Assembly (NCBI GenBank): GCA_012932865.1
Contig: SAXG01000070.1
Location: 155,529 to 219,528, forward strand
DNA: 64,000 nt
Source of the DNA: Amylostereum areolatum
Taxonomy: Eukaryota > Basidiomycota > Agaricomycetes > Russulales > Stereaceae
Direction: 5' to 3'
In this document: positions 22,193-33,678 of the stretch, piece by piece
How positions within the stretch are numbered: the first letter of the stretch is position 1
How the letters are laid out: every line of letters begins with the position of its first letter
The notes under the pieces: model-generated
Databases searched by the model: none
What the model saw: only the letters and a program-made list of their open reading frames with translations
What the model was told of the DNA's origin: nothing
Position numbers and translations under genes: made by a program

Positions 22193-23431
22193 CTACTTGA
22201 GGTCGCGCAACTTGACGATCACGTCCTGCACGCTTGCCGCGTTCCACTCGCCGCTCCATCCCTGTCTCCGCTCGCGCCGATGCGCGTGCGGCACGTGGTC
22301 GTGCTTGCCCCCGAGCGCGAACAGCCCGGCAAGACGCGAGTTCGAGCGCGGGGGAAGCTCCATCGCGATATCGTCCATCTCGGATTCGTGACCGATGTCC
22401 ATGCTCACCGCGTCCCCGGCGGTCGTGTTGAAGTACTCGTCCCTAAGGAACGGAAGATCGGACTGGGAGCGTTGGTGGATGGGGACGGATGGACGGCGGG
22501 GGGTGGCGACCGCCTCGAGGGTTTGGAAATGGCTGTCGAAGACGGGCGAGGAGGCAGGGGCAACGGGGAGGGGAGGGGGTGGGGGTGATTGCGAGCGCGC
22601 GCGAGGATGCACGCTCCACGCGGACGGCAGAGGCGCCTCGAAGATCGCGCTGAGGATCTCCCGTCTGGTCGGGGTGGACATGACGGCGGCATCCTCTAAA
22701 ACAGTGGGCATCGGAGGCATGGGAAGGTGCTCGGAGGAGCTCGAGACGGAGATGGACAACGAACGGGGTTTGCGAGAGCGGCGTGTGGGAACGGAGACGA
22801 GGTCTGCGGGGACACCTTCGCCGAGGTATCGCGCGAGCTTGGATAGCCTCTTCCTCCTGTCCCTGATCTCCTTCTCCATCCTCACACTCTCCCACTCGCA
22901 CGATGCCGATGCCGGCGTAATAGGCGTGAGGATTGACGAGGGGAAACGACCGCTAACCGGGGTGATGGAGATGGACATGCGCCTGGGTGTGAACAAAGGA
23001 GAGGCGGGAGAAAAGGCGCTCCGGGGTGTGTAGGGAGTACGGGGTACGGCGCCGTCGGGAATACAAGGGAGGGTGCCATTGAAAGTGAGTTTGGGCGCGT
23101 GCTGACGGATGGAAAAAGCCTCCTGGAGAAAGGCGGACACTGGGGGAACATCGGGGACAAAGTTGTCAACACGTTCTTCTGATTCCATGCTCCAACGACT
23201 GCCTTGGGGCATAAGCTCAAGTGATGACTCGAGGGAGGAAGTGCGACGTTGGGGAATGAGGGGGGTGAGGGGAGCCTCGTGGATGGGATGCGGGGGCTGG
23301 ACGCGAAGCATCGGAGTCGTTCCGAGGAGTTTGGCCAGTTTACGGCTGGACTTCATGAGCTGAGAACGCTGGGCAGAGGTGAGGAAGCATGTCGGGCTCG
23401 CAGGGGGCATGAGGGAGATCAAGGAGGTCAT
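22193..23431 (-). CDS. Ser/Pro-rich hypothetical protein, paralogue of 57864-58964
   Basis: Single open frame of 412 residues if started at MTSLISLMPPASP (23431); the frame opens further upstream, but this start matches the paralogue. Near residue 20 it has QLMKSSRKLAKLLGTTPML, matching RIIRSARKLGKVLGTTPFL in the paralogue. The centre is rich in Ser, Pro and Thr with many short PxTP stretches, then RRKRLSKLARYLGEGVPADL. The C-terminus GWSGEWNAASVQDVIVKL corresponds to WIGSWNRDDIDTVQRELR in the paralogue. No catalytic motif, signal peptide or membrane segment is visible. It looks like a disordered regulatory or scaffold protein with three short conserved islands. Function unknown. Confidence 0.8.
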   Translation of the reverse strand: MTSLISLMPPASPTCFLTSAQRSQLMKSSRKLAKLLGTTPMLRVQPPHPIHEAPLTPLIPQRRTSSLESSLELMPQGSRWSMESEERVDNFVPDVPPVSAFLQEAFSIRQHAPKLTFNGTLPCIPDGAVPRTPYTPRSAFSPASPLFTPRRMSISITPVSGRFPSSILTPITPASASCEWESVRMEKEIRDRRKRLSKLARYLGEGVPADLVSVPTRRSRKPRSLSISVSSSSEHLPMPPMPTVLEDAAVMSTPTRREILSAIFEAPLPSAWSVHPRARSQSPPPPPLPVAPASSPVFDSHFQTLEAVATPRRPSVPIHQRSQSDLPFLRDEYFNTTAGDAVSMDIGHESEMDDIAMELPPRSNSRLAGLFALGGKHDHVPHAHRRERRQGWSGEWNAASVQDVIVKLRDLK

Positions 23432-24917
23432 GATGATGGTGAGCAGTCGGCGAGAACGAGAGCAGATGGAAAACAGAGAAGAAAAATCGAACACGACCAG
23501 TCGCGTCGAGGTGAGTAGTCGTCGAAAGAAAAGGGGGAACGTGGGGAAGCCGCAGAGCAAAGCGGTGAGCCGTATTTATTGGGTGGTCGCTGCGGCGTCG
23601 AGCACCGCCCACGCCTCGGTCGCGCCCACACCTTGGTAGCAGCAGCCAATTGGGGTCCATGAGCAGCCGACGCGTCGCTAAACAGTTAAAACCATCAAAT
23701 CTTGATGGGGATCGAAGTCGTTGACATTGTGTGAATTGACGTCGTGACTGGCTGTGGCAGACTGGCAGTACTTACAAGCTTGTGGATGAAGATGAAAGGG
23801 TCGACGACGCAAACCAGAACGTTAGGTCAGCCACGGAGCCTGGACGACGCAATGACCTTCAGTTCAGCATATATTTTCTCACAAGATCGTCTTCCTACCC
23901 TCACGAGCACGACAGGTGCGACAACGACAAACCATTGAACCCAAGCTGTCATGATCACCGGCCAATATCCTAATCGATCTCTGCCCTCATGCAATTTAAA
24001 TAATATCTGATTCCTACATCACGTATCGACTCAGTGTCGCCACTTCTACTCAGTCACAAACAGGATCGACGTAAAAAAGTCTGGGCACGTACAGTACTTA
24101 CGGCACGTAGATGAACTGTCAAGAGACCTGTCAACTGTTGATGTTCAACTGAACCAAGTGCAAGACTCCGCCGCAAACAGGTGCGATGTGAGCAGCATTG
24201 ACTCGACGACTGTCGCCGTGGGAGGCAAGGAGTGTACGAGCGCGGCATGCGAACAGCACTGAGTACTGAACGGAAAACACATGTAACGAATACACCTACC
24301 GCCGCGACTCTCTTCTGCCTGCCTGCGAGCGCTCGCCTGCTGAGTATCCAAGCAGCTTTGAGTGCCAGAACCATGATGCAAGGGAGAAAGACGCCATTTC
24401 GCCATGGCCACGAATCGTGATGAGGACACGGCAGTCTTGAGTGGTGCCGGTGAGGGTTTAATGGAGCCCTGGTCAGGGCATACTTGGTCAGTTCTTCGGA
24501 TACCTGAACTTGTGCCATCTTGATGTCTCGGCTGTCCCCCTCTAATGATTGGAGGATGCATAATTATCATCTTGCTGTAACATAATCCTTGAACGTGTGA
24601 CTTGAAGCTGGATGAGAGATTTCCTTGAACATCGGCCAATGGAAAGCAACGAGAATATATCCGAAATTCGGGAGTAAGTCGTTGAGCATCGGTCAATGCG
24701 GTCGTGAGAGAAAGGAGGTGGAGGGATTGTAAGCGATTCGTCGAGCGCTGCGATTCCTCCGGCCTCCTGTGGGATGCTCAGGAGTCAGGAGAACGGCTAT
24801 TATTCCGTCCCCTTCCGGCAAAAACGAGGTGTCTGCTAGAGTGAAAGGGTGGGTGTTAGGTTGAGCGGCGGCGCCGAGGGGCGAGAGATCGCACCTGGCG
24901 ACCTAGAGTGTCAAGCT
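23432..24917. other. Intergenic, no gene recognised
   Basis: About 1.5 kb. The left end is the promoter of the Ser/Pro-rich gene. Longer minus-strand frames at 24054-24696 overlap one another and carry no family signal, so I do not call them. Confidence 0.45.
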
Positions 24918-25298
24918 TCAAGGTTCGACGTGCACTCCAACGCTTCGAGGCTCGTCGAATGTGTGCGTCTGGCGCTGTGCATCGTCGAGCGGACTGTCTG
25001 TGAGTGCGGGCGGCGTCCTCGGGAGGTCTCCTGGGGCATTCACAGCCTTGAGCCCCTGCGTGTGCTTGCGTGCGGTCTGGTCGTCCACCTTAGACTGGTA
25101 GGCCGCCTCGTTGGCCTGGGCTTTCGCCTTCTCCTGGCGCTTCCGCCGTCGATAAACTTTACTTCGTTCCCGCTGTTTGGCCTTGTGGTTGGAGATGTTG
25201 GGAGCTGACGCCACTCATTTGATGTCCCCAGGTGGGCCCCCACCAGGGGAGGAAGCGCGCTTGGAAGGGAGGATATCGTCCTGGTTTTCTTTAGCCAT
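24918..25298 (-). CDS. Small basic hypothetical protein
   Basis: Candidate gene starting MAKENQDDILPSKRASSP at 25298, with one intron (GTGGGG...GTCAG), then APNISNHKAKQRERSKVYRRR and an Arg/Lys/Gln-rich helix to residue ~70, ending VGVHVEP at 24918. About 110 residues, strongly basic in the middle, with no cysteines arranged for zinc. The charged helix could bind nucleic acid. I know no family, and the gene model depends on a single predicted splice, so it may be a chance frame. Confidence 0.4.
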
Positions 25299-25965
25299 GG
25301 CTTGCCAGGCAACCAGCGTGCCAAAGTCCACGTTTGTCTGGTGGTGTATGTTAGACTCGGGAGTAGATCACTGTGAGTGGTGAGCGTGATTCAAGGGTAG
25401 CAGGGCAGAATGGATCAGTGAAAGAATGGGGGAAACGATTGAAAGAACTTGAAGCGCTGGAACTTATGCATGGGGAGGACTCGGGAAAGCCGCGGCCACG
25501 TCTGGCCACGTGCACTTGAAACCGACTCCCGACTCCCGACTCTCGACCACCGCCGCCACTCTCATGACCTTCCACCACGACTAGACACATCATCAGCTGG
25601 CTCATGCATGCTGTGACCACTGAACAGTGCTACTCAAACAGATGGGTGTTCTACATTGGACGAAAGGCTTCAAGAGTCAAATTTCCCAGGCAAGAACATC
25701 TCAACATTGCCGACGAGCCAATAGCATTGAAGTGACCAAGAACCTCAAGGCAATCGTTCTCGGAGATCTGGACATCGCCACGTTGTGATCGGCTACTTCG
25801 CGGTGAACTTCAACCTCAGCTTGGTCGCTGAAGCTGAAGACTGGCCCTGGCCGTAGTCATACACCACACGTCTGTCCTGTCTCTTCTCGTACACTTTGCA
25901 CCTTTTCCAATCCACCTTCTGCACATTCAATCTACTCATAGAACCCCTTCACCCCGCCTGGTGCG
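25299..25965. other. Intergenic, J-protein promoter
   Basis: Nothing beyond the presumed promoter of the downstream J-domain gene, with a CT-rich stretch just before its start codon. Confidence 0.5.
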
Positions 25966-27945
25966 ATGACTTCGTCAAATACATCAGCACGACGCAAAAG
26001 TTATGCCGTACTCGACCTCAGTGAAGATGCCACCATAGACGAAGTCAAGACAGCGTACAAGAAATTGGTGCGCGTGCTTCTCTCGCTCCTCGATACAGTG
26101 ACCGACCCGTATGCATGGCAGGCGCTGAGATGGCACCCCGACCGTCACGAGAGCGACAAGGAGTATGCGTCGGGCAAGTTCGTGGAGGTGCGTATAATGT
26201 CGTCTCTTGATCTAGCTGGTCGGACTGAATCTTTGGCCGGATCCAGATCCACGAGGCCTACGAGTTGTTGACTGCCGAGGTGGAACGCCCGTGTCGAACT
26301 GCAAGTTCACGGGTCCCTTCATCCGAGCCCCCTCGTGCATTCCACGCGAGGACACGCGAGGACCATCCTAAATCATCCCCTGCGCCCGAATCGCGTAGAC
26401 CAGCGGACGCCGCAAAAGGTTCTGAGCCATCGAAGCCGTCTTCAAAGCCACCGCGCGATGAACCTCGTTCGAAATCACCCAGAACGCGATATGCTACGGT
26501 GCCAGACGATGGCTTCCCTATACCGGCCACAGCAGGGAAGGATAAGACATCGGCGAAGGAACCTATGGCAACAGGGCCGGCTACAGTCTCTGAGGCATCC
26601 TCTTCCACCGCTAGCAAGACGGAAACTCCATCGAAACCCAAGGCGGAAACTTCTCGTCCCCCAAGAGCGGAGAAACCATCCCATCCGCCAAGTACTCCTC
26701 ATCGACATCCCGAATCCAAAGTCCCCCAGTCCCAACCTTCTGATAATGACCACCCCCGACGACCCGACTCTCATTCGACACATACCGATACTCGCCCCAA
26801 GCAATCCGAAGTCCGCTCCAAGCAGTCCGATGCCCGTTCTTCGCCCTCAAAACAGTCCAAAGCTCCTAGCGCGAAACCCTCCACGGCCTCGTTCACCTCA
26901 ACTCATTCCACACGTTCCGATCCTGGTCACGATCCGCATTCAAAACCTCACCGCCCCAGCCCACCACAGTACGTCGTGTTGAACCAACCCTTTTTCCATC
27001 TCGCTTACATCTCTCCTGGACTGCGGCAGCCGACCACGCACCTTCCACGAGTCTTCCCATCCAGAGAAGGAGAAGAAGCCTAGTCACAGCCCCTCCTCCT
27101 CTCGCCTACGCGACCGAGACAAGGTCAAAGTAAAGGATGAAGACAAGGATTCACATGGCGATTTCTCCGATTACGTCCACCTCAGCAAGCGGGACGCGCC
27201 ACTAGACCCGCCACTAGACCCCATCACTTCCACGACACTTGTACCGTCCTCCAAATCGGCGTCTACCCCCCAGAAGGAATGGATCTTCCCTCTCGAAGTT
27301 TCTCTTGAAGAACTCTACCACGGCACTACGCGGCAGTACCAAATATCGACGCCCACCTCCCAGGCTGGTTCCACACCTGATGAGAAAATGCAATCCGTGA
27401 AGATCATCATTCCCGCGGGTACGTTCCCTGGCGTACGCATTCATGCGCTACCCAGCGTTATATTCGAAGTTCGCGAAACACCACACACCTACTTCCGTCG
27501 CGTCGACCGCTCGCGGACTGGTGACAAAAAGTACGACGCACGGGGTACGGATCTCTACATGTGTCTCGAGTTACCCTGGGCGGGTGTCGATGAGCTGCGA
27601 AAGGACCTCTCAGATGCCCATGTTGTATTTTCAGGCGTGGACGGAAAAGAGATGCGGATACCTGCGCCGGCGGACCTTGTTGCAGCAACCAATGGATCGA
27701 AGGTGGTGGGCAAGGGCATGCCTGTGTGTGAAGGAGGCAAGGTCGTACGACACGGTGATCTGTATATCAGGTAAGCTCGATACCTCCCTCCACTCGTCTT
27801 CTCGGATCTTTTTTTGCGCTTTCTATCATGGTGTTGGTGTGTTGACCGTTGAATATCCAGGTGGGACTTCTTCGTACCCGACAAGGGGCAACCCACGCCT
27901 TCTAAATGGGACTCTATCAAGAACGCGATCCATTTCAAGTTTTGA
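25966..27945 (+). CDS. J-domain (Hsp40) co-chaperone with DnaJ C-terminal domain
   Basis: Stimulates the ATPase of an Hsp70 partner. Exons 25966-26067 and 26122-26187 encode the J-domain: SYAVLDLSEDATIDEVKTAY, then ALRWHPDRHESDKEYA with the essential HPD, then IHEAYELL. A Ser/Pro/Lys-rich disordered stretch of over 200 residues follows (26265-27230) in place of a Gly/Phe region. The substrate-binding part begins FPLEVSLEELYHGTTRQY, as in class B (type II) J-proteins, and includes VKIIIPAG, VIFEVRETPHTYFRRV and GKGMPVCEGGKVVRHGDLYI. After one more intron it ends WDSIKNAIHFKF. No zinc-finger CxxCxGxG repeats are present. The very long linker is unusual. Confidence 0.9.
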
Positions 27946-28740
27946 ACGCATGGCTTAAACCTATGCGCCTGGACGATACAGTTGCGGCAGCTACCCATAC
28001 CATCTAGGGATGTGCTTCGCGGAACGAGAAGAGAGGACGGGAAGGTTTGCGGGCGGAGGTCCTTGGTGAATCCCCTCATCCGCGTCTGATCCTCGGACGC
28101 GAACATCCTCACGTATCCTCTTACGACACGACGACTTGGGTCCTACTTTGGCTACGATGTACCTACGCTGGCGCATGCATATGACTAATGAATACTTCGC
28201 TATCGTCTCGCTGGACACCCGGGCAATTGTGGCGGACGAACCGTTGGACATTTCGCCGATAGCCTATAGGCGCTGCTTCGTGGCTTGCTTTCCCGACGTG
28301 TGGCATCGGGGTACGTGCAGAAAGACCTTGTTTTGAGGACGACGTGTGCTAACGCTGCCTGATATTTCTCGAGTAGACAAATATCTTCTTTGAGAACAGC
28401 AGGCCCTTCAGCGTCAGATGACGGACGTCATGGGATTATACAATGTATAGCGCGTCTGCGTTGGAAGGAGTGGGGGTATGTCCCAAAATTTCTTATGACT
28501 GCTTGGGATCTTCTTGACTTCTGACCATCGTTCTCGCCAGACGCCAGATACGAGGACCTTCTATCGGCGATGCCGCGGACCTGCGCATTTTATAATCGAT
28601 AACGAAGCAAACGCGGCTCCTTCTCCCAATCCAAAATTCGGGTGGAGTCGGCGTCATAACAGGTTGACAGCCAGCGTTGCTTATAAAAGAAGGCTAGCCT
28701 TCTCCCGTCGCGTTGCAAATATCCCAAGCTCGTCTGCTCC
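27946..28740. other. Intergenic, no gene recognised
   Basis: Between the J-protein and hydrolase A. A 66-codon + frame at 28136-28336 has no family signal. Confidence 0.4.
28682..28689 (+). promoter_or_regulatory. TATA box of hydrolase A
   Basis: TATAAAAG about 52 bp before the start codon. Confidence 0.45.
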
Positions 28741-29816
28741 ATGGCCTATACTACCGTGCAAAAGACTCTCCGGTCGTCCGATGGTACAGACATATATACA
28801 GAAGCCTCGGGTGATCCGAAAAACCCTCACGTCATCCTCGTCCACGGTCTGTCTTTCAGCGGGGCCGTGTTCGACGATTTCTGTCAACGTGAAGATGTAT
28901 TGGGCTCGCTTTATGTCGTGCGTGACACTCCTTAGGGATGGATATCCGGCTGACGAAGCCTCGGTGCTTCACTTTTTATAGGTCAGGGTAGACTTGCGCG
29001 GACACGGACGGAGCGGAGAGGCTGTGACTCCAGAAGGACATCTATCCTATCTGTATGCGGACGATTACAAGGCAGTTGTCGAAGCGTACGGGTTGCGTAC
29101 ACCAGTCCATGCCGGATGGTGCGCAGCTCCGCCATTTCTCAGCCCTCAAACTGATTAACCACTATACATAGGAGCCTGGGAGGTATCTTCTGTGGAACAT
29201 TCATCGCCCTGCTGTTGCTTAATGCGTTGACTGGGTAGGGACAATTGCCTCGGACGTTTGTGCGCACCTGGGTGTGGACGCTCTTTCAGGCGTCTTCTAC
29301 TTGTCAAGCCTGATTTCCATCAGTGACTTTTCGGCCGGTTACCTCACCCCGCGCATCACCGGTATTCTTGCACGCTTGAAGGACCCCGTCCCCGCTCTCC
29401 AAACATCGACCGAGTTCATCGACGCATGCCTCGCATCCGGAATGCCCAAGCCCATACCTTACCATATGCGCTGCATGTGGCTCGGGATGGTCGCGGCGCA
29501 TCGCCCAGAGTGCTCCATACTAGCCACAACCCGTGAGCAGAACGCTCAGCCAATATGGAATGCCATCAAGACAGGTCTGCCGATATGTCAATGTTATGGC
29601 ACCGCCGACGCTGTTTATCTTCCGCGCATCTTCGAGGACGTGGTAAGGGCCGCGGGGGCGAAGGATGTGGAGACCGTGGTCATCCAGGGAGCGGGACATA
29701 CGTTAATTTGGGATGAACCGAATACGGTGGCTGAAGCTTTGATTGGATTTGCGAAGAGGGTGTGGAAAGGTGATCAGGCTGGGGCCACCAGAGGCGAACA
29801 GAAGCTGCGACCTTGA
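28741..29816 (+). CDS. Alpha/beta-hydrolase A
   Basis: Serine hydrolase of the alpha/beta fold, 300 residues, cytosolic by lack of a signal peptide. Exons 28741-28917 (177 nt), 28982-29118 (137), 29172-29182 (11) and 29239-29816 keep frame. Motifs: HVILVHGLSFSGAVFDDFC (oxyanion-loop HG), DLRGHGRSGEAVTPEGH, then GWSLGG, the nucleophile elbow, whose Ser is encoded by the 11-nt exon; YGTADAVYL (likely acid residue) and QGAGHTLIW (catalytic His). Substrate unknown. First of six paralogues in the window. Most residues between the elbow and the His differ from the others, so substrates may differ. Confidence 0.92.
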
Positions 29817-29849
29817 CCCGAGCGAGGTAGAGACTGAAGGTGAGACGAG

Positions 29850-30478
29850 AGGACCCCCGAAAATTAGGGGTAATGCCTGATCACCATCCTATGAAAATTT
29901 TGGGATTTTGGACCAAAATTTCTGATTTTTATCCGATGAAAATGGCTGGAGCCATTGAAGGCCTGATTTTTGAGGACTTCGACACTGGAGCCCACGAGCA
30001 CCGTCGCGCGGCCCGACTCCGACTCGCGCCCCCGCTCGACCTTCTCGCCGTCGCCCTCCCCTGCCACTTCCAAAAACACTTGCTAACTTGACTGGTACAG
30101 TGACCATGAAAATGACATTGAAACTGGAGTTTTTTGTTGTGTTTTCCAAATCGGGCAGGTTCAGAACCTCCGAACACGTCACAGGGCGTGACAGACATCA
30201 TCTAGGAAAGAGTTCGGAACCTGGTTCCAACCTAGTTCAGGCCTGGGTTCGAGGAGGGGTTCTGAACCGGTTCCGAACCAGGTCTGAACCGCTGGGCTCT
30301 AGTGTCGAAGTTTTGGCCTTTTGGAGGCCTGATCACCCATCCGACGAAAACTCCAAAATTTGGCAAAAAAACAGATTTTATCCGACGAAATCTGGCCAAA
30401 TTTCCAAAATCATCCTATGGTCAAGCCTCAGATTTTGAGAAATCTGATCAGGCATCACCCCTAATTTTCGGGGGTCCT
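29850..30478. mobile_element. MITE with terminal inverted repeats and 8-bp target duplication
   Basis: A 629-bp element whose left end AGGACCCCCGAAAATTAGGG is mirrored at the right end as CCCTAATTTTCGGGGGTCCT. Similarity between the inverted arms continues inward (GCCTGATCA, CGACACTGGAGCCC and its mirror). It is flanked on both sides by GAGACGAG (29842-29849 and 30479-30486), an 8-bp target-site duplication, typical of hAT and of KDZ-type transposons. No transposase frame is present, so it would need a helper. It sits between hydrolases A and B. Confidence 0.85.
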
Positions 30479-30977
30479 GAGACGAGTCACCTGTGGTCTT
30501 GCGTCATAAATCGTAGATTCGTAGGGCTAACTTTGACAAAGAACACCTTCTACCTCGTACCATTGGACCGTGGCGTCAGATACAACAGGGACGATGTTTT
30601 GCCGATTTGATACGGTTTTGGAGCGCCGCCTCGTGCGGGATCTGTCACCAAGGCCTTGGTATTCGGCTATTCAGACTTTTCAATACTACGGACATTGTAC
30701 AGTATGTGTATGTGCACCAAAGTTGGCATGGTATGTGATAAGAGGTGATTTCTCATCAGATAAACAACTGACTTGGACAAAATCAGCGCCGCGGATGAGG
30801 TCACTATGCACACCTGCGACGCCCATAGGTGGCGTTCCACTTTTTTTCAAGATATATCAGAGTCGACGTGATGAGCCAATAGTCCTCGGCAGCTTTTCAC
30901 GGGGTGATTTAAAGGGAGGACGGGCTTCTACAGTAGGGTATCAATTCCAAAGCTCCTCCGACCATCATCATCGCCCC

Positions 30978-32025
30978 ATGGCCCCTCCAACCATACAGAA
31001 GGTCCTGACGTCGTCCGACGGAGTGAAGATATTCACCGAAGCATCGGGCGATCCGTCGAAGCCTCACGTCGTGCTCATTCACGGTTTATCGTTCAGCGGC
31101 GCGGTATTCGACGAGTTCTGCCAGCGCGAAGATGTGCTGCGCTCACTTTACATCGTATGTGTAGCCCGTACAGTGCTCGGCCACGACGTTGTTGTTGATT
31201 CGGAACTTTTAGGTTAGGGCAGATCTACGAGGTCATGGACGGAGCGGACAACCTTTGACGCCAGATGGGCATACCTCCGGACTGTATGCCGATGATTACA
31301 AGGCGGTAATAGAGACGCACGGCCTGCACAAGCCAGTTCACGTGGGGTGGTACGTGCATTCACAGCCCTGTTCTAAGAAAAAAGATCTAAACAAATGACG
31401 CAGGAGTTTGGGAGGTAAGAGCGGGTTCTTTCTTCACAGTTGGTATCATCGATTCATGGATACCTTCGTGCCCACAGGAATGATATCTCCCGATATATGC
31501 GCTCACCTGGGCCCCGACGCCATCTCAGGCATCGTCTTCCTCTCAAGCCTGGCTTGCGTCAAGGATATATGGACAGGTGGCGTCACCCCGCTCGTGCTCG
31601 ATGTGTTCGAACGCGTCAAAACCCCTTCGCTCGTCCCGAAGGCTCTGACAGACTTTGCCGACGCGTGCTTCGTGTCCGACGCGTCCAAAGCTGTCTCATA
31701 CCCTATGCGCTGCATGTGGTATGGTATGGGCGCATCGCAACCCCAAGTATGTCGGGCTCTCGCGATGACCCACGAACAAAACACGGAGCCGCTATGGAAG
31801 GCGGTGAAGGAGGGTCTGCCAGTGTGCGTGATCCATGGAGAAAGCGACGCCATGATCTTCTCGCATGTTTTAGTGGGACAGATGAAGGCAGCCGGTGCGC
31901 AAAACCTCGAAGTTGTGATGATCCCTGGGGCGGGGCATACACTCACTTGGGAGGAGCCGGACAAGGTGGCCGATGCGTTGATCAGTTTTGTGGAGAGGGT
32001 ATGGGTCGTCGATGGGCCAGTGTAA
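30978..32025 (+). CDS. Alpha/beta-hydrolase B
   Basis: Paralogue of A, 290 residues. Exons 30978-31154 (177 nt), 31213-31349 (137), 31404-31414 (11) and 31478-32025. It starts MAPPTIQKVLTSSDGVKIF; motifs are HVVLIHGLSFSGAVFDEFC, DLRGHGRSGQPLTPDGH, GWSLGG with the Ser in the 11-nt exon, ICAHLGPDAISGI, HGESDAMIF (likely acid) and PGAGHTLTWEEPDKVADAL with the catalytic His. All triad residues are present, so it should be active. A and B may be a tandem duplication, with the MITE inserted between them. Confidence 0.93.
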
Positions 32026-33678
32026 TCACAAACAAACCAGTAGAAATGGAAAGATCTAGTACGAGGTTGTCATGAGTAAATCATATATACACTACTTTGC
32101 CGTAGCAGCCTTACTTTCTTCAATCAAGTCAGCCAGGTCCGGTCTAGGTTGTACTACTAAGTGAATGAAAAAACTGCCGTATTCAACAAGCTTCAAGGTT
32201 TCCGTTTCCTCGTGTTGATTGATTGTTTATAACGAATCTACTGTTGAGTCGATGGAGTCGCCGACCTCATTTCGATCTCTACTTGTCAAAGCGTCATGTT
32301 TTGTTTGTATCAAATCTCGGCAATGAAAGTAAGCATCAAATAACGCGTCGCCGACGGATGCGCATGATCCCGACGGGCCACGGCCAATGGTGCAGTCTGC
32401 AGACCAACACCACACGGCCAGCGCTCATGGCCAACCTAATATGCCCCTAGCTGTCGGAGTCACGGAGTTGGTGGCACACTGGTAGGCGATCGGCGTCCAA
32501 GCACAAAACAGAGCCCCATAGAATCGGCAAGTGTGGTTGAGCCTGCCGTAAGCCCAAAACAAGCCCGTCAGGATCTGCAGACGGCACTCACGGGGTGCAC
32601 CAGACGGGATGACCAGAGGGGGGACGAAGGGAAAGCCTCGGCTTCGGAAAGTCCACTCGACGCCGGTATCTAAGTTCGTTCAAGGCTGAAAGAGTGGTTC
32701 CACCGTTGCCTTCGGGGATACCGGTGCATCTTGGAAGGCGAATAGCACAGATATGGTTGCTATAGCGTGCACCGATTATATGTGCTCTTGAACAAGTACC
32801 TCTGCACACCAACTCTACCCAATGCGATTAGAACGAGGGTGCTTACGACGATAGAACCCAGCTGGCGAGGGTTGGTCTTTGGCGACCAAGCCAATTCCCG
32901 GCTGGACTGCTAGACTGGTTATATGGGCTGTGTATGAAGAACGGCGCCGAGGGCGTCAGAATAATAAAGATGAAGCTTGCAACAGAGACAAGATGGCAGT
33001 TGTGCAGCCGTACACGGCGAAGGAACTCTCTGCGAAGTTCGTCGGCTATGAGATTGCCAGTACCGGTCTGTGCGTGGTGGATGTCTTTGCTCTGAGTCAG
33101 GCTGGGAACCATGAATTCCACGAAATGGGTCAAACAATGACAAGGTCCGTCCGTGACCCACTCAAGCGGCCGAGGTCCAGTAATACCAGGGTGGCGCCAC
33201 AGTATCTGGGAGAGTCGCTGTCGTCGGCCGACCGAGACACTACTACATAGTAGTAGAGAGTGTTTGCTGGGACTTCCGAGATCAAAATTTGCAGCGAATG
33301 TGGGGTTGATTTCCGGAGAGAGTGGGGCGGTGGACTAGAGAAAATTTTGGTTGCAGATCCAATACGAGACCAGCGACGGCGGGGCTTTGGTGCAGCGGGA
33401 TGAGAGATATCATTTCATTTGTATCTTGTAAGTCGAGTTAACTATCAATATTAGGCGGTTTCAAGTTGATTCAAGTTCTGTCAAACGAGATTTGTCAGAT
33501 TCAGAACTCCCACAAGCGACACGATGATAGTAACGACCTCCGGCCGAAGCTCTCCTCCAACCTTCACTCCCACGCGGTATAAAAACACCAGCACGTCGAT
33601 GGCCCACCTCGCCCTCATCCCACTGGCGCTCTCCCTCGCCTTTCCCTCTCCACGTTCTCGATCCCTCTCACGACCAGC
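32026..33678. other. Intergenic, no gene recognised
   Basis: About 1.65 kb. A 123-codon + frame at 32879-33250 has no family signal. A TATAAAAA at 33578-33585 probably serves the MFS gene. Confidence 0.45.
33578..33585 (+). promoter_or_regulatory. TATA box of the MFS multidrug-type transporter
   Basis: TATAAAAA about 100 bp before the start codon at 33679. Confidence 0.4.

Noticed and set aside
22395..23033. 212-codon + frame rich in Arg/Gly/Glu
   Set aside because: Antisense shadow of the Ser/Pro-rich gene on the minus strand, which has a paralogue and a conserved start.
32879..33250. 123-codon + frame upstream of the MFS transporter
   Set aside because: Overlaps equally long minus frames, with no recognisable domain.
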